Of a stretch of 14,742 bases of DNA, positions 1 to 7,439 are shown in pieces (the first letter of the stretch is position 1; each line of letters opens with the position of its first letter). The stretch comes from Lasiodiplodia sp. COLG20 (taxonomy: Eukaryota; Ascomycota; Dothideomycetes; Botryosphaeriales; Botryosphaeriaceae), in assembly GCA_009801085.1 (NCBI GenBank), contig VNWV01000078.1, positions 1 to 14,742 of the forward strand, written 5' to 3'. The translations under genes were made by a program, and so were the position numbers. Under the pieces are notes generated by a model, which did not search any database, was not told where the DNA came from, and saw nothing but the letters and a program-made list of their open reading frames with translations.

Positions 1-401
1 TTGACGTCGCTCTAGAGCGTCTGCAGCGCTTGCTAGACAAGCAGCAAGAAATAGCGTCACTCTACGACGAACACGTCCGGTGTCAAGCGCAGGAGTGCAT
101 GACGCTACAGTGGCTGTCCGGCAAGTCGAAGGGCGTGAAGGATGACGTTACGGCAACGAAGGCAAGAATAGAGGGCCTCGCTGGGCGGCTGCTGAGTGCT
201 GAGAGTCGATGTCGTGCGTTGCGTTCAGGCACGGAGTTCCTGGACGGGGTGGAGAGGGCGAGGACGCAGCGGGTGGATGAGTTGAAGGAGAGGGGTAGGC
301 TCTTGGGTGGTGATCTGAGAGACTTGTGGAAGGAGCGCACGAGGAGACAGCGGCTGGATGAGGAGGAGATGGAGAAGGAGCTGGAAGTGTTCGGCGCGTA
401 G
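1..401 (+). CDS. C-terminal part of a coiled-coil protein (5' end outside window)
   Basis: The frame that starts at base 3 is open from the window edge to a TAG at 399-401, giving about 132 residues. The gene therefore begins upstream and only its C-terminus is seen. The first ATG in this frame is internal and should not be taken as the start. The sequence is rich in Glu, Arg, Lys and Leu, with heptad-like spacing through most of its length (for example ARIEGLAGRLLSAESRCRAL and RARTQRVDELKERGRLLGG), and it ends in a highly charged segment followed by LEVFGA. This is a long helix or coiled coil, as in structural, kinetochore, vesicle-tether or cytoskeletal proteins, but no family is recognisable from this piece. 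Longer open frames on the opposite strand here are low-complexity Ser/Pro shadows. Certain: open frame and stop. Inferred: coiled coil. Confidence 0.65.
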   Translation, partial: DVALERLQRLLDKQQEIASLYDEHVRCQAQECMTLQWLSGKSKGVKDDVTATKARIEGLAGRLLSAESRCRALRSGTEFLDGVERARTQRVDELKERGRLLGGDLRDLWKERTRRQRLDEEEMEKELEVFGA

Positions 402-1691
402 CCGGCTGACAGACTGGTTGCTGTAGGGGTGCCTTCATCGTTGCCGCTGTAGATCGCTTTTTCTCTCAATAACCAGACTGATTGCTGTTGCTTGCCCAGC
501 CAGCAGCTCATCAGGAATAATGAACTCATGGTTTGTTTTTGCTCTCCCTTCGGTGCTCTCATCCAGGAATACGAAAACGAAGCAGACGTCGGAAATGACC
601 GAGCGGTGCTTTGTGGTCGGAGATTCCCGCCGCTGCCCAGAAAACCCCCGTGTATTCCCATTGATTATCTAGTACAAGTGCTGTATACTCCCTTTCAAGC
701 ATTGTTACAGCGTTCTAGGTTTTCAGTCAAATGATGCAGAGCAGGGACCACCATGCGGTATAGATTCACCATTCGAATACTTCAAGCAGGCATTTGAGTT
801 TTTTGGCACTTACCCGGTCACGTAACAGCACGAGCATGGGGAGTCAGAACCTGCAAGCAAGAGTGCCAAGTGGACTACTGCAAGTTCTACTACTTGGAGC
901 CAAAAAAAAAAAAAAAAAAGCTAAGTGGCGTGACGCATACAGGTCATGCTTCAGGTTATTACCTAGATGCCGGCGACTCTTTGAAACAGCTTGGCTAAAA
1001 TCCGATTTACGACCTATCTGATAGTGTAGGTATGTTTATGATAGCACAAAGTGCTACAAATTGCCGAGAAAAGATCATGACTTGGCGGGACAGTGCGCCG
1101 GCTGGAATAAAGGATCGTCGAATGCATGGTCGGGATACGTTGGCGCTTGAAATTTAAGCATCACATAGGTTCTCATCAGAATCTAAAGGCATCTGGAACT
1201 GTAAATTTCATGCAAAATCATTCAGCCAAGTCTTATTGCCGTGTTCTCATTACCTTTCACACAACACCGTGGATACTCCTCACACTCAGTTCAGACACCA
1301 ACACGACGTCTACCAATTCCTCTTTGGTAACACAGCCAGTACAAGAGCATTTACATAACCGCGTAAGATTTCTGCTCAATCAGAGAGTGCAACAGTATGT
1401 AATTCAGTTACTCCACACTGTTCAACGCGAAACCCATGTCAAGCTCAGACTTCGCTACAAAGGAACGGTCATGCGCAGATCTCAGAAAGAATGATAACTT
1501 ATTTCAAATGAGGCACCAACAGAATCCGAGAAGTAACAGTCTCTCCAAGCCACAGCCCCCTGCAGGAGTCCGATAAGGGTGTATTTCTGAGACTTCAGCA
1601 TAAGATCTGACCTGAGTCTTGACCTTATACCATAGGCAAATCTTTAGAACGACCTATCATCATTGCTGAAATCAACGGATGGAATCTTACC
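402..1691. other. Gene-poor spacer with poly(A) tract and short UTR repeat
   Basis: No convincing gene is seen. Right after the stop of the coiled-coil gene a 15-base word (cagactgrttgctgt) occurs twice, at 413-427 and 475-489, probably inside the 3' UTR. An 18-A run lies at 902-919. An ATG-initiated frame at 1126-1494 could code 122 residues but has no family resemblance and a composition like random translation. The segment probably holds the 3' UTR of the left-hand gene and the 3' UTR of the small cysteine-rich gene on the other strand. Confidence 0.5.
902..919 (+). repeat. Homopolymeric A tract, 18 As
   Basis: An uninterrupted run of 18 adenines sits in mixed-composition DNA with no coding frame across it. 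Such tracts arise by slippage or mark the 3' tail of a retroposed copy. No element body could be recognised upstream, so its origin is open. Confidence 0.8.
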
Positions 1692-1982
1692 TTAGGCTCC
1701 AACAGAAATGCCGGAGCTCTGCGCGGTGAACGAGGCTGAGCCACCGGACCCAGTGCCTTCATCGTCGTCCTTCTTTGGCTGTGGTGGTGGCTTGTTACGG
1801 CAAGCTGGGCAAAGATTCCTGGCAAAGTAGCCGCGACTTTTCGCTTTCGTTGTTTTCGTCTTGCCCTGACATGGCCGCCCCTCCATCACATCTTGGCATT
1901 GATGGATCCTCGTGCTCGGTATGTCTCTTCCTGGATGACCGCACTTGAAGGTGCCTTCAATGGGATCTTCCTCTTGGCACAT
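1692..1982 (-). CDS. Small cysteine-rich, possibly zinc-binding protein (96 aa)
   Basis: A single-exon frame on the minus strand starts at an ATG in good context (CCAGAATGT) and ends at TAA 1692-1694. The 96-residue product has Cys2, Cys14 and His16 (KCGH), His27 and Cys29 (HQCQ), Cys38 and a CxxC at 58-61 (CPAC), followed by a Pro/Lys/Asp/Ser-Gly tail that looks disordered. Spaced Cys/His pairs with a closing CPxC resemble a small zinc-binding fold. Short Cys-rich proteins opening with MC and carrying a CGH motif are a loosely conserved, functionally unknown type in plant-associated ascomycetes (my recollection, not a search). There is no N-terminal hydrophobic signal, so a secreted effector role is not supported. 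A TATATAAAA box lies 160 bases upstream. A GTAAGA donor-like word follows the stop immediately, so a 3' UTR intron or alternative 3' end is possible. Confidence 0.5.
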   Translation of the reverse strand: MCQEEDPIEGTFKCGHPGRDIPSTRIHQCQDVMEGRPCQGKTKTTKAKSRGYFARNLCPACRNKPPPQPKKDDDEGTGSGGSASFTAQSSGISVGA

Positions 1983-2140
1983 TCTGGTGGAACTTGAGGG
2001 CGTCTGGCAACAAAATACTGTTCAAGGAAACAATCAGAGGATTTCTCTTACGGGGTTCAACTGACCAAACATACCGTTCGGGTTTCAGGAGAAAGAGTGT
2101 GGATTTTACGCTACAGGAAAAGGTTGAGGGGCTAGCCATT

Positions 2141-2149
2141 TTTTATATA
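2141..2149 (-). promoter_or_regulatory. TATA box of the small cysteine-rich gene
   Basis: The minus strand reads TATATAAAA here, a consensus TATA element about 160 bases upstream of the ATG at 1982. That leaves a 5' UTR of roughly 120-130 bases if transcription starts about 30 bases downstream. An ATG-led 60-codon frame (2139-1957) begins directly beside the box, too close to be transcribed from it. Confidence 0.5.
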
Positions 2150-2699
2150 CGCATTTTCATTTTTATTTTTTTTTATTTTTTGCACAGCAGTTGCTGGGAG
2201 TGAATTGCGATCCGGAACTTTGTATCGCAGCCTATGATTGCATCACGAGTTCTCTCCTAAGCAACCTTGATCCCAGTCATGCAATCCCATCCGAAGCCTC
2301 GAGCATATGAACTCGTGGAGAAACCTGCTTATCGATTTATCGTGCTATGCTCATGCTTGTTTTGGATGTGTCTTGTCATGATCGGAACCCCTGTTCGAGG
2401 CTTTCGCTTATCAACGCGCAAACAGCCTCCAAAACTTGAGCACGGGGCTAGACATAACATTGTGAGTCCAAAGAGGCATAAATGTGTCGATCATTTCGTA
2501 ACAAGCGGGTCTAAATTTTACAATATATCAAAAATATTTTCTGCAACATTTGAGTGAGGTAAGAGCCGGTAATCTAATTCCATACTAAATTTCAAGGAAA
2601 GCGGAATGATGTAGCCAAGCCTCCAGTACACACAAATAGCATAGTGAAAATATGCAGATGGAGAAACCTACCACAGGCCTCAGCGGACAGGCATTTGAT
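2150..2699. other. AT-richer spacer, no clear gene
   Basis: The stretch holds T-rich DNA (2159-2180) just upstream of the small cysteine-rich gene and AT-rich sequence around 2515-2560. A plus-strand frame from the ATG at 2279 to 2557 could code 92 residues with one hydrophobic stretch (near CSCLFWMCLVMIG), but it has no coding-like composition or recognisable family. The right-hand end is probably the 3' UTR of the minus-strand kinase gene. Confidence 0.4.
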
Positions 2700-3455
2700 T
2701 CACTCTATGGATTTCTGTGTAATCAGAATCCCGCGCTCAAGATCTTCTATGCTCTTGTAATCCCCATACCAACACTTCTCGATGACCTCCTTAAACATTA
2801 GATGATGTGTATCAGGAAGATCTTCTTCAGTTGGCCAAGAATTCCGGTCGAAGTAACTGTAATCAAATACTTCCCACGCAGAAACGGAGTATATGATACA
2901 GCCCATGCCTAGCAGGTCAAGCCGGAAAGTTTCTTGCGCGTAGACTTCTTCAATCGTGACATTCAAATCATGAAGGGCCGCTTCCCCAAAATCGCCAAAC
3001 TTCAAGGTACCATGAGAAACCAACACATTTTCCGTCTTGATGTCTTGGAGCGAGACCTTCCGAGAATATATGTAGGAAAACGCGGCGAAAAGGCTTCGAA
3101 TCATTGCGGCACGATCGGATTCTGATGGTTTGGGATGTAATCTGATGTAGTCTGCGAGATCACCCTCGTTGGCGTACTCCAGCTTTAACGCCCCGGTTGA
3201 CGTATCGTAGATGCCAAAGAATTCAATAATCCCTCCGTGTTTCTTTAAGCGCTCAAACACTCTTCTTTCATGATCGATGGTTTGGCGGAAACTTCGATTG
3301 TACTCGTCTTCTCCCGGGAAGAACTTCGGCTGTTTGATGACGTGTTCGGAATCGATTTGGTAGATGTCTCCGGAGATACCGCTGGCGATGTATGTTCCTG
3401 GGCCTTGGACAACGCAAGACCCATCCGAGGAGGCGGGGGTGGAAGAAAAGCTCAT
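2700..3455 (-). CDS. Small protein-kinase-like protein with LQD in place of HRD
   Basis: This 251-residue, single-exon gene codes for little more than a kinase fold. A degenerate glycine loop (SGISGDIY, 25-32) is followed by the ATP-anchoring Lys41 (HVIK), helix-C Glu63 (DHERRVFERL), a catalytic loop VSLQDIKTENVLV with Asp138 and Asn143, an intact DFG at 155-157, and the helix-F Asp180 (RLDLLGMGCIIYS). The His and Arg of the usual HRD are Leu and Gln. The activation segment is only about 20 residues long, with no APE-type motif. Lys, Glu, Asp, Asn and DFG are all kept, so ATP binding and some catalysis remain plausible, but substrate recognition must differ from canonical Ser/Thr kinases. The start is the ATG at 3453-3455; the open frame extends slightly upstream without another ATG. 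It is divergent to the multi-exon gene at 4010 and shares its spacer. Such short kinases are expanded in filamentous ascomycetes; the target is unknown. Confidence 0.8.
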   Translation of the reverse strand: MSFSSTPASSDGSCVVQGPGTYIASGISGDIYQIDSEHVIKQPKFFPGEDEYNRSFRQTIDHERRVFERLKKHGGIIEFFGIYDTSTGALKLEYANEGDLADYIRLHPKPSESDRAAMIRSLFAAFSYIYSRKVSLQDIKTENVLVSHGTLKFGDFGEAALHDLNVTIEEVYAQETFRLDLLGMGCIIYSVSAWEVFDYSYFDRNSWPTEEDLPDTHHLMFKEVIEKCWYGDYKSIEDLERGILITQKSIE

Positions 3456-4009
3456 TATGCGAGACAGCAAGAATGGTCGAGATCGACGGCTTGCTGAGTA
3501 GTCGGGAGCTGAAGGGCTGAAGATATGGAAGATATGTTGTTGGCAGCAGTTTATTGTAAAGGCTGGTTTCGCTTGTAGGGTGGATTTGCAGCAAGGCGCA
3601 CGCCGGGTGGATGGGATCGCTAAGCGCTTCGTCGAGGAAAAGAGATGCCAAGGTATACGAACTCTGATCCTGCAGTCTCCTGCAAATACCGCAACCTCCT
3701 CTCGTCTGAGCGGTAGTTGTGCGTTTGTTGAATATAGGCCTTCGTTGCTCCTGCGAGCATAGCCTATGTAGACCGAGAAAGTCTAGAGATGGCGGCGAAT
3801 GGAAAGCAGATCAGAGCGCTAGCTGTCAAGTAGGAAAGAACGGTTCCACTGCGTCTTATCTGCGCAGAGCAGTTAGACGACTGGTGTGAACGAAAGGGAA
3901 ACCGTTCTGGCTTTGAATCGGCTCATAGTTAGCCCGATGCGATCCGCTACCCCGCTTGCGCTACGCCCTGTCAAGAAAGCGCCATCACCTGAGGCGGGGA
4001 TGCGCAGGC
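3456..4009. promoter_or_regulatory. Divergent intergenic region between kinase and six-exon gene
   Basis: About 550 bases separate the kinase start (minus strand) from the first ATG of the right-hand gene (plus strand), so this is expected to contain both promoters and 5' UTRs. No strong TATA box was found on either strand. A plus-strand frame (3886-4203) overlaps the first exon of the right-hand gene but is in the wrong frame. An extra 5' exon of the right-hand gene here cannot be excluded. Confidence 0.4.
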
Positions 4010-6349
4010 ATGGTTTCCGTAACACAGCGCTACGAAAACACCCTAGGACCCAGACCCAAGAGACTGTATGCGAAATACTCCAGCCCCTACAGTTCTCTTC
4101 CATCTCCTATGGCGGTCAGCACATATCAATTCGACCAAGAGAGTACTATTTGCAGCCTACAACATGTTGCGCCTCGCTTCCTCTCAAAGACTCCAGTAAG
4201 TGATATAGTCCAAGAGGGATAATAGCTTCAAGTAAACGTGTGCCAGCGATTGGAGAATCTCTTGCAGCAATCGCTTCAACAATTCTTTCGTGAATTTACG
4301 CCCGACGACTTGGTGCGATATATCCCCGGCTGGGTACGAACTACTTTGATTTCTCAACAGCCGCTAGCCCAGTCACCAGGCCATACTCTTCGATCAGGCT
4401 CCTCGGATGCTCCGCAATCGCTTGATCCTTCATGTTTTACGAGTTGGACTCAGCCTGAGGCTACAACTTGCCTGCCCGCTGCTCACGGCCGTCGGGAAAC
4501 AAACGCGGGCTTTTCTTCCACTTCGCAGGTACAAAACAAGCGTGCTGGTCCTGACGAGCCGCTGCTCGCTTGTTCGAAAAGCAACAAAGCGCTGAAGAAG
4601 CGTCGAAAAAGAAGACGGACAGAAGCAGACCGGACGTTGGTCGACAAAGGCAAGGGATACCTCATTGGCAGCGAAGAGCTCGAGAAGCTCTCGTCCAGCC
4701 CCGGGTTTCTGAATCATGAATGGCAAGTCTTAAGTTCGGAACAATCACGAGACATAGCATCATCTCAAAGAGCAGACCCTTCGGCTTTGGAGATAGAGAT
4801 ACCGATGCAAAGATGTGGCGAGATGTGGAAGAGCAACGGACAACGAATACGGGAGGCTAAATGCGCACGTCGATTCTTGGTGCTGTTCATCTCACATTTC
4901 GTAGAGCATTGTGAGAGCTTACCAGAGATCCCCGAGGAAAAGCTCCGTGGCCGTTCGAAGCGCACTTATGCGTACGAGATCGCTTCGAGAGAGACGGGGG
5001 AGGATGTCAAAGACCTTAAGCTGATGGCTACCTGGTCAAGGAAATACCTCAAGATCGCCACCAGCGCTGGGCTTAGTCGCTTCCTTGAGATAAGCCATGA
5101 TCAGTGTTGGTTGTAGGTTTTTCTCCCGTTTTGAGGTGCAACAGCTGACATGACAATCCCAGTTGGGAGAAGAAAATGAATGATGCTGACATACACCTGG
5201 CATGCCGAGGCCTACGCGAGCAACACGGCAAGATGGCAGAGGCAGAGAAGAAGCTGAGATCAGACTTGGACTTTCGGATTGCTCAACACATCATGGTCAT
5301 GCTTGAAAGGTTTGGGTCGGCAAAGGAGACACTAGTGGAGATGAAGACTGGCTTGGCCAGTGTCCTGGGAGAGTTCTTGGACCTGGAAAGCCTCCGAAGC
5401 GGGGAGATCAAGCAGAGAAACCAGGATTTCTATCACAGGACAGAGACTACCGACGACACGAACACCGAGAATGTCGTGCAAGACTCCGACACAAATCAAC
5501 ACAGTAGGGCTACTCAGATGTTTTTGAACAGCTCTGTATCTCACAGGTTAAAGGTTTGCCGACGAACGCAGAAGAATCCAGCTATACGCTTGTGCGGGAA
5601 CGCAGTAGTGATTTCGATCCCATGTCAACTGGTCCTCAGCGCCCGCAGCTCAGTCGCAGTGATCCTCCCTCATTGCCTATCTCAGAGGCACAAGATCCGA
5701 ACCACTCGCCGTTGCAACGGCAGAAAGGTACAGTTGGATTTGATATCGTACCGCAAGACTTCGACGGAGCACACATACTTGACAAGCCAGTTGCGATGTA
5801 TCTTGAGGCTTACGAGCGACAGATTCTACCCATAGCCTTGACCCATCGGTGGATGCCAACAATTCATCTGGGCACAACGCGCCCTGTTTCACTCCCGCTA
5901 TGACATGCTCGGAGGGAACTATAGACGCCGATCGTGTGCAGAGTAGTTGTGCCCTCGAAAGAGCAGCTGCAGGCTCTATCCTTCATGGTCAGCCTGTTGC
6001 CTCTCATCAAGACATGGCTGTTGGTTGGACTCAATCCTCCCAAACGCGTGGTAAGAGTCTTTAACATGACTCGTAATCTGGATTCTAACGTCGCCATGCA
6101 GCTGCAGCAGATTCTTCCAACCCACGAGTTTCGGCGCCTTCGCATAATGGTGTAGAGGCGACTAACCATAAAGACAACGGAAATTCTGCAGTATTCGACC
6201 AGTGGGCCGAGGAGATTATAAGCCAGACGGTAACTGGAGATACGAACGCATCCGACCAAAATCAGCAACCAGAACTCACAATGTCCGATTGGGCTAATCT
6301 GAACGCAATTTGGACAGTCAACGACCCAACATACCTTCACCCGTGGTGA
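4010..6349 (+). CDS. Six-exon gene for an uncharacterised 674-aa, probably nuclear protein
   Basis: I joined six exons: 4010-4195, 4247-5112, 5163-5503, 5572-5727, 5823-6050, 6102-6349. Introns are 51, 50, 68, 95 and 51 nt. Introns 1, 2 and 5 have good donors (GTAAGT, GTAGGT, GTAAGA), and branch-like CTGAC or CTAAC words are clear in introns 2 and 5. Exon lengths sum to 2025 nt with no internal stop. Visible parts: a helical N-terminal segment (63-98, LENLLQQSLQQFFREFTPDD then YIPGW); a polar linker with a strong basic nuclear-localisation cluster (176-186, KALKKRRKRRR); a conserved-looking helical domain (about 255-355) with WSRKYLKIA and FWEKK, the latter split over introns; a charged coiled-coil-like helix (366-420); then a long polar, disordered tail ending in an acidic/aromatic segment (MSDWANLNAIWTVND). 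NLS plus acidic-aromatic tail suggests a transcription regulator, but no DNA-binding domain is recognised. The fourth intron (5728-5822) and the start (4010 or 4109) are the least certain. An extended 3' end is possible. Confidence 0.6.
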
Positions 6350-6626
6350 ACAAGTTCGCTATCAACCTCGAACCCTGAACCACAATATAGTGCCTCCGGC
6401 GGTAATCTGTTCTTCTTGCGTGGTATAGGTGGCCCAATCACATATGAGCTCTTTATCCTTGATTTTGAAGCCGCCCTGGCAAGGCGATTTGAGCGGCACT
6501 ATGACTTGGAACTTATCGGAAGGCTCACAAGGCGTCATTTCGGGCTGGAGATAATGCAGAATACCGTATCCGTATGTGCCTTGAATCTACCTTCTCTGAT
6601 TAGTTTGTGCACTGCAGTGGTGGTAG
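6346..6626 (+). other. Possible alternative 3' exons of the six-exon gene
   Basis: The final TGA at 6347-6349 could lie inside a 45-nt intron (donor GTGAAC at 6346, acceptor ATATAG at 6390, CTGAAC branch-like word). Splicing it keeps the reading frame and adds a protein-like exon at 6391-6571 (including ELFILDFEAALARRFERHYD and LIGRLTRRHFGLEIMQN). This ends at a strong GTATGT donor at 6572; with the acceptor CTGCAG at 6617 the protein would finish with two Trp codons and TAG at 6624-6626, for a total of 736 residues. Even without splicing, the same frame continues open past the TGA to 6793. The charged, helical character of 6391-6571 argues that it is or was coding. It could also be a separate exon or relic. 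Confidence 0.35.
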
Positions 6627-6827
6627 TAGATAGACGACCTTGCAAAATTCAGCTATCTTGGAAACACTGTCCTGAAAGTCGTGCATGTGCTCCTTCCGGA
6701 CCGCTGCAGCTTTTCCATCATTTCTCTGCTCCCACCCATCTGGCGGTAGCCCATCGGCTAGTCGTCGCAATTCTGTCTTGGCGCCTTCGCTAAGCTGCAC
6801 TTGATGTAAGTGGGTTGTTGCCTCCAT
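6600..6827 (-). CDS. Weak opposing ORF, possible N-terminal exon of a minus-strand gene
   Basis: From the ATG at 6825-6827 the minus strand has 76 codons to the stop at 6600. The first 63 residues look protein-like: charged and helical, with segments such as VQLSEGAKTELRRLADGL and EHMHDFQDSVSKIAEFCK. The last dozen residues do not, as if an exon ended near 6639, but no good donor is seen there. It runs against the possible 3' exons of the six-exon gene. No family is recognised. It may be a relic, an antisense transcript or chance. Confidence 0.2.
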   Translation of the reverse strand: MEATTHLHQVQLSEGAKTELRRLADGLPPDGWEQRNDGKAAAVRKEHMHDFQDSVSKIAEFCKVVYLLPPLQCTN

Positions 6828-6845
6828 CGTAGCAAGTGACCGCAC

Positions 6846-7439
6846 ACCCGTTGTTTTGATGGTTATCGGTTAGAGAGGTGGGATAGCTGAGCTGGTACTC
6901 GGAGGGGGTGGAGACGGCAGCGGACTATTGAGCTACCGATCCGACGACCAAGGCCTAGCGCTAGCACCATTACGATTTAGCGTGAAAGAATGAGTCACAC
7001 CCAGACTCTACTCTACCCCGTACCGGCGCCCGGATATCGCGGTCCAAGCTTTTCGTGATGCTCTCTGCTTTTCCGTGCCGACTCACACGCCGCCTTCGAC
7101 CAGATGAAATTCTCCTTCATGCCGAAGCCGTGGCTGCTAGACCGTGAGTGGTGATCGATGAAAAATGAGCTTAGTCACCTCTGTTGTTAGCGGATAAGTT
7201 TGCTAGCTTAGTTATTCATTCTGAGACGACTTCGGGCTCAACACCAAGTAGGTTGGAACAAGAAGAATGAACTCATTCGAATTCAGCCATTGGACTGACT
7301 CAGCGCAGATTTCATCAAGCATCATTTTATTAAGGGAGAAGGTTGGATCTTTATCTCATCGGCCAACATGGTCACGCGGTTGCCGCATCGCCAACTCGTT
7401 GGGCCGATGTTATCCCGAGCGATCCCCAGGTGAAACGGG
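6846..7439 (+). promoter_or_regulatory. Upstream region of the FunK1 gene with two TGASTCA motifs
   Basis: No gene is seen here. Two perfect TGA(G/C)TCA words, the core site of Gcn4/AP-1-type bZIP factors, occur at 6991-6997 and 7297-7303. An inverted CCAAT box (ATTGG) sits at 7289-7293, next to the second one. An upstream ATG at 7369 opens a 22-codon frame ending just before the main frame, a possible uORF. Regulation by amino-acid-starvation or stress bZIP factors is an inference from motif words that also occur by chance. Confidence 0.35.

Noticed and set aside
83..661. Minus-strand frame of 192 codons across the left edge
   Set aside because: It is Ser/Pro-rich low-complexity translation antisense to the charged coiled-coil frame, which looks far more like a real protein.
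1126..1494. Plus-strand 122-codon frame with ATG
   Set aside because: No recognisable motif or domain; composition resembles chance translation and it lies in a gene-poor spacer.
2279..2557. Plus-strand 92-codon frame with one hydrophobic stretch
   Set aside because: No family resemblance, AT-rich unstructured second half, and no promoter signal; likely chance.
5504..5546. 43-nt intron from GTAGGG to CTCACAG as third intron of the six-exon gene
   Set aside because: It breaks the reading frame with the following exon; the 68-nt version ending at 5571 keeps it.
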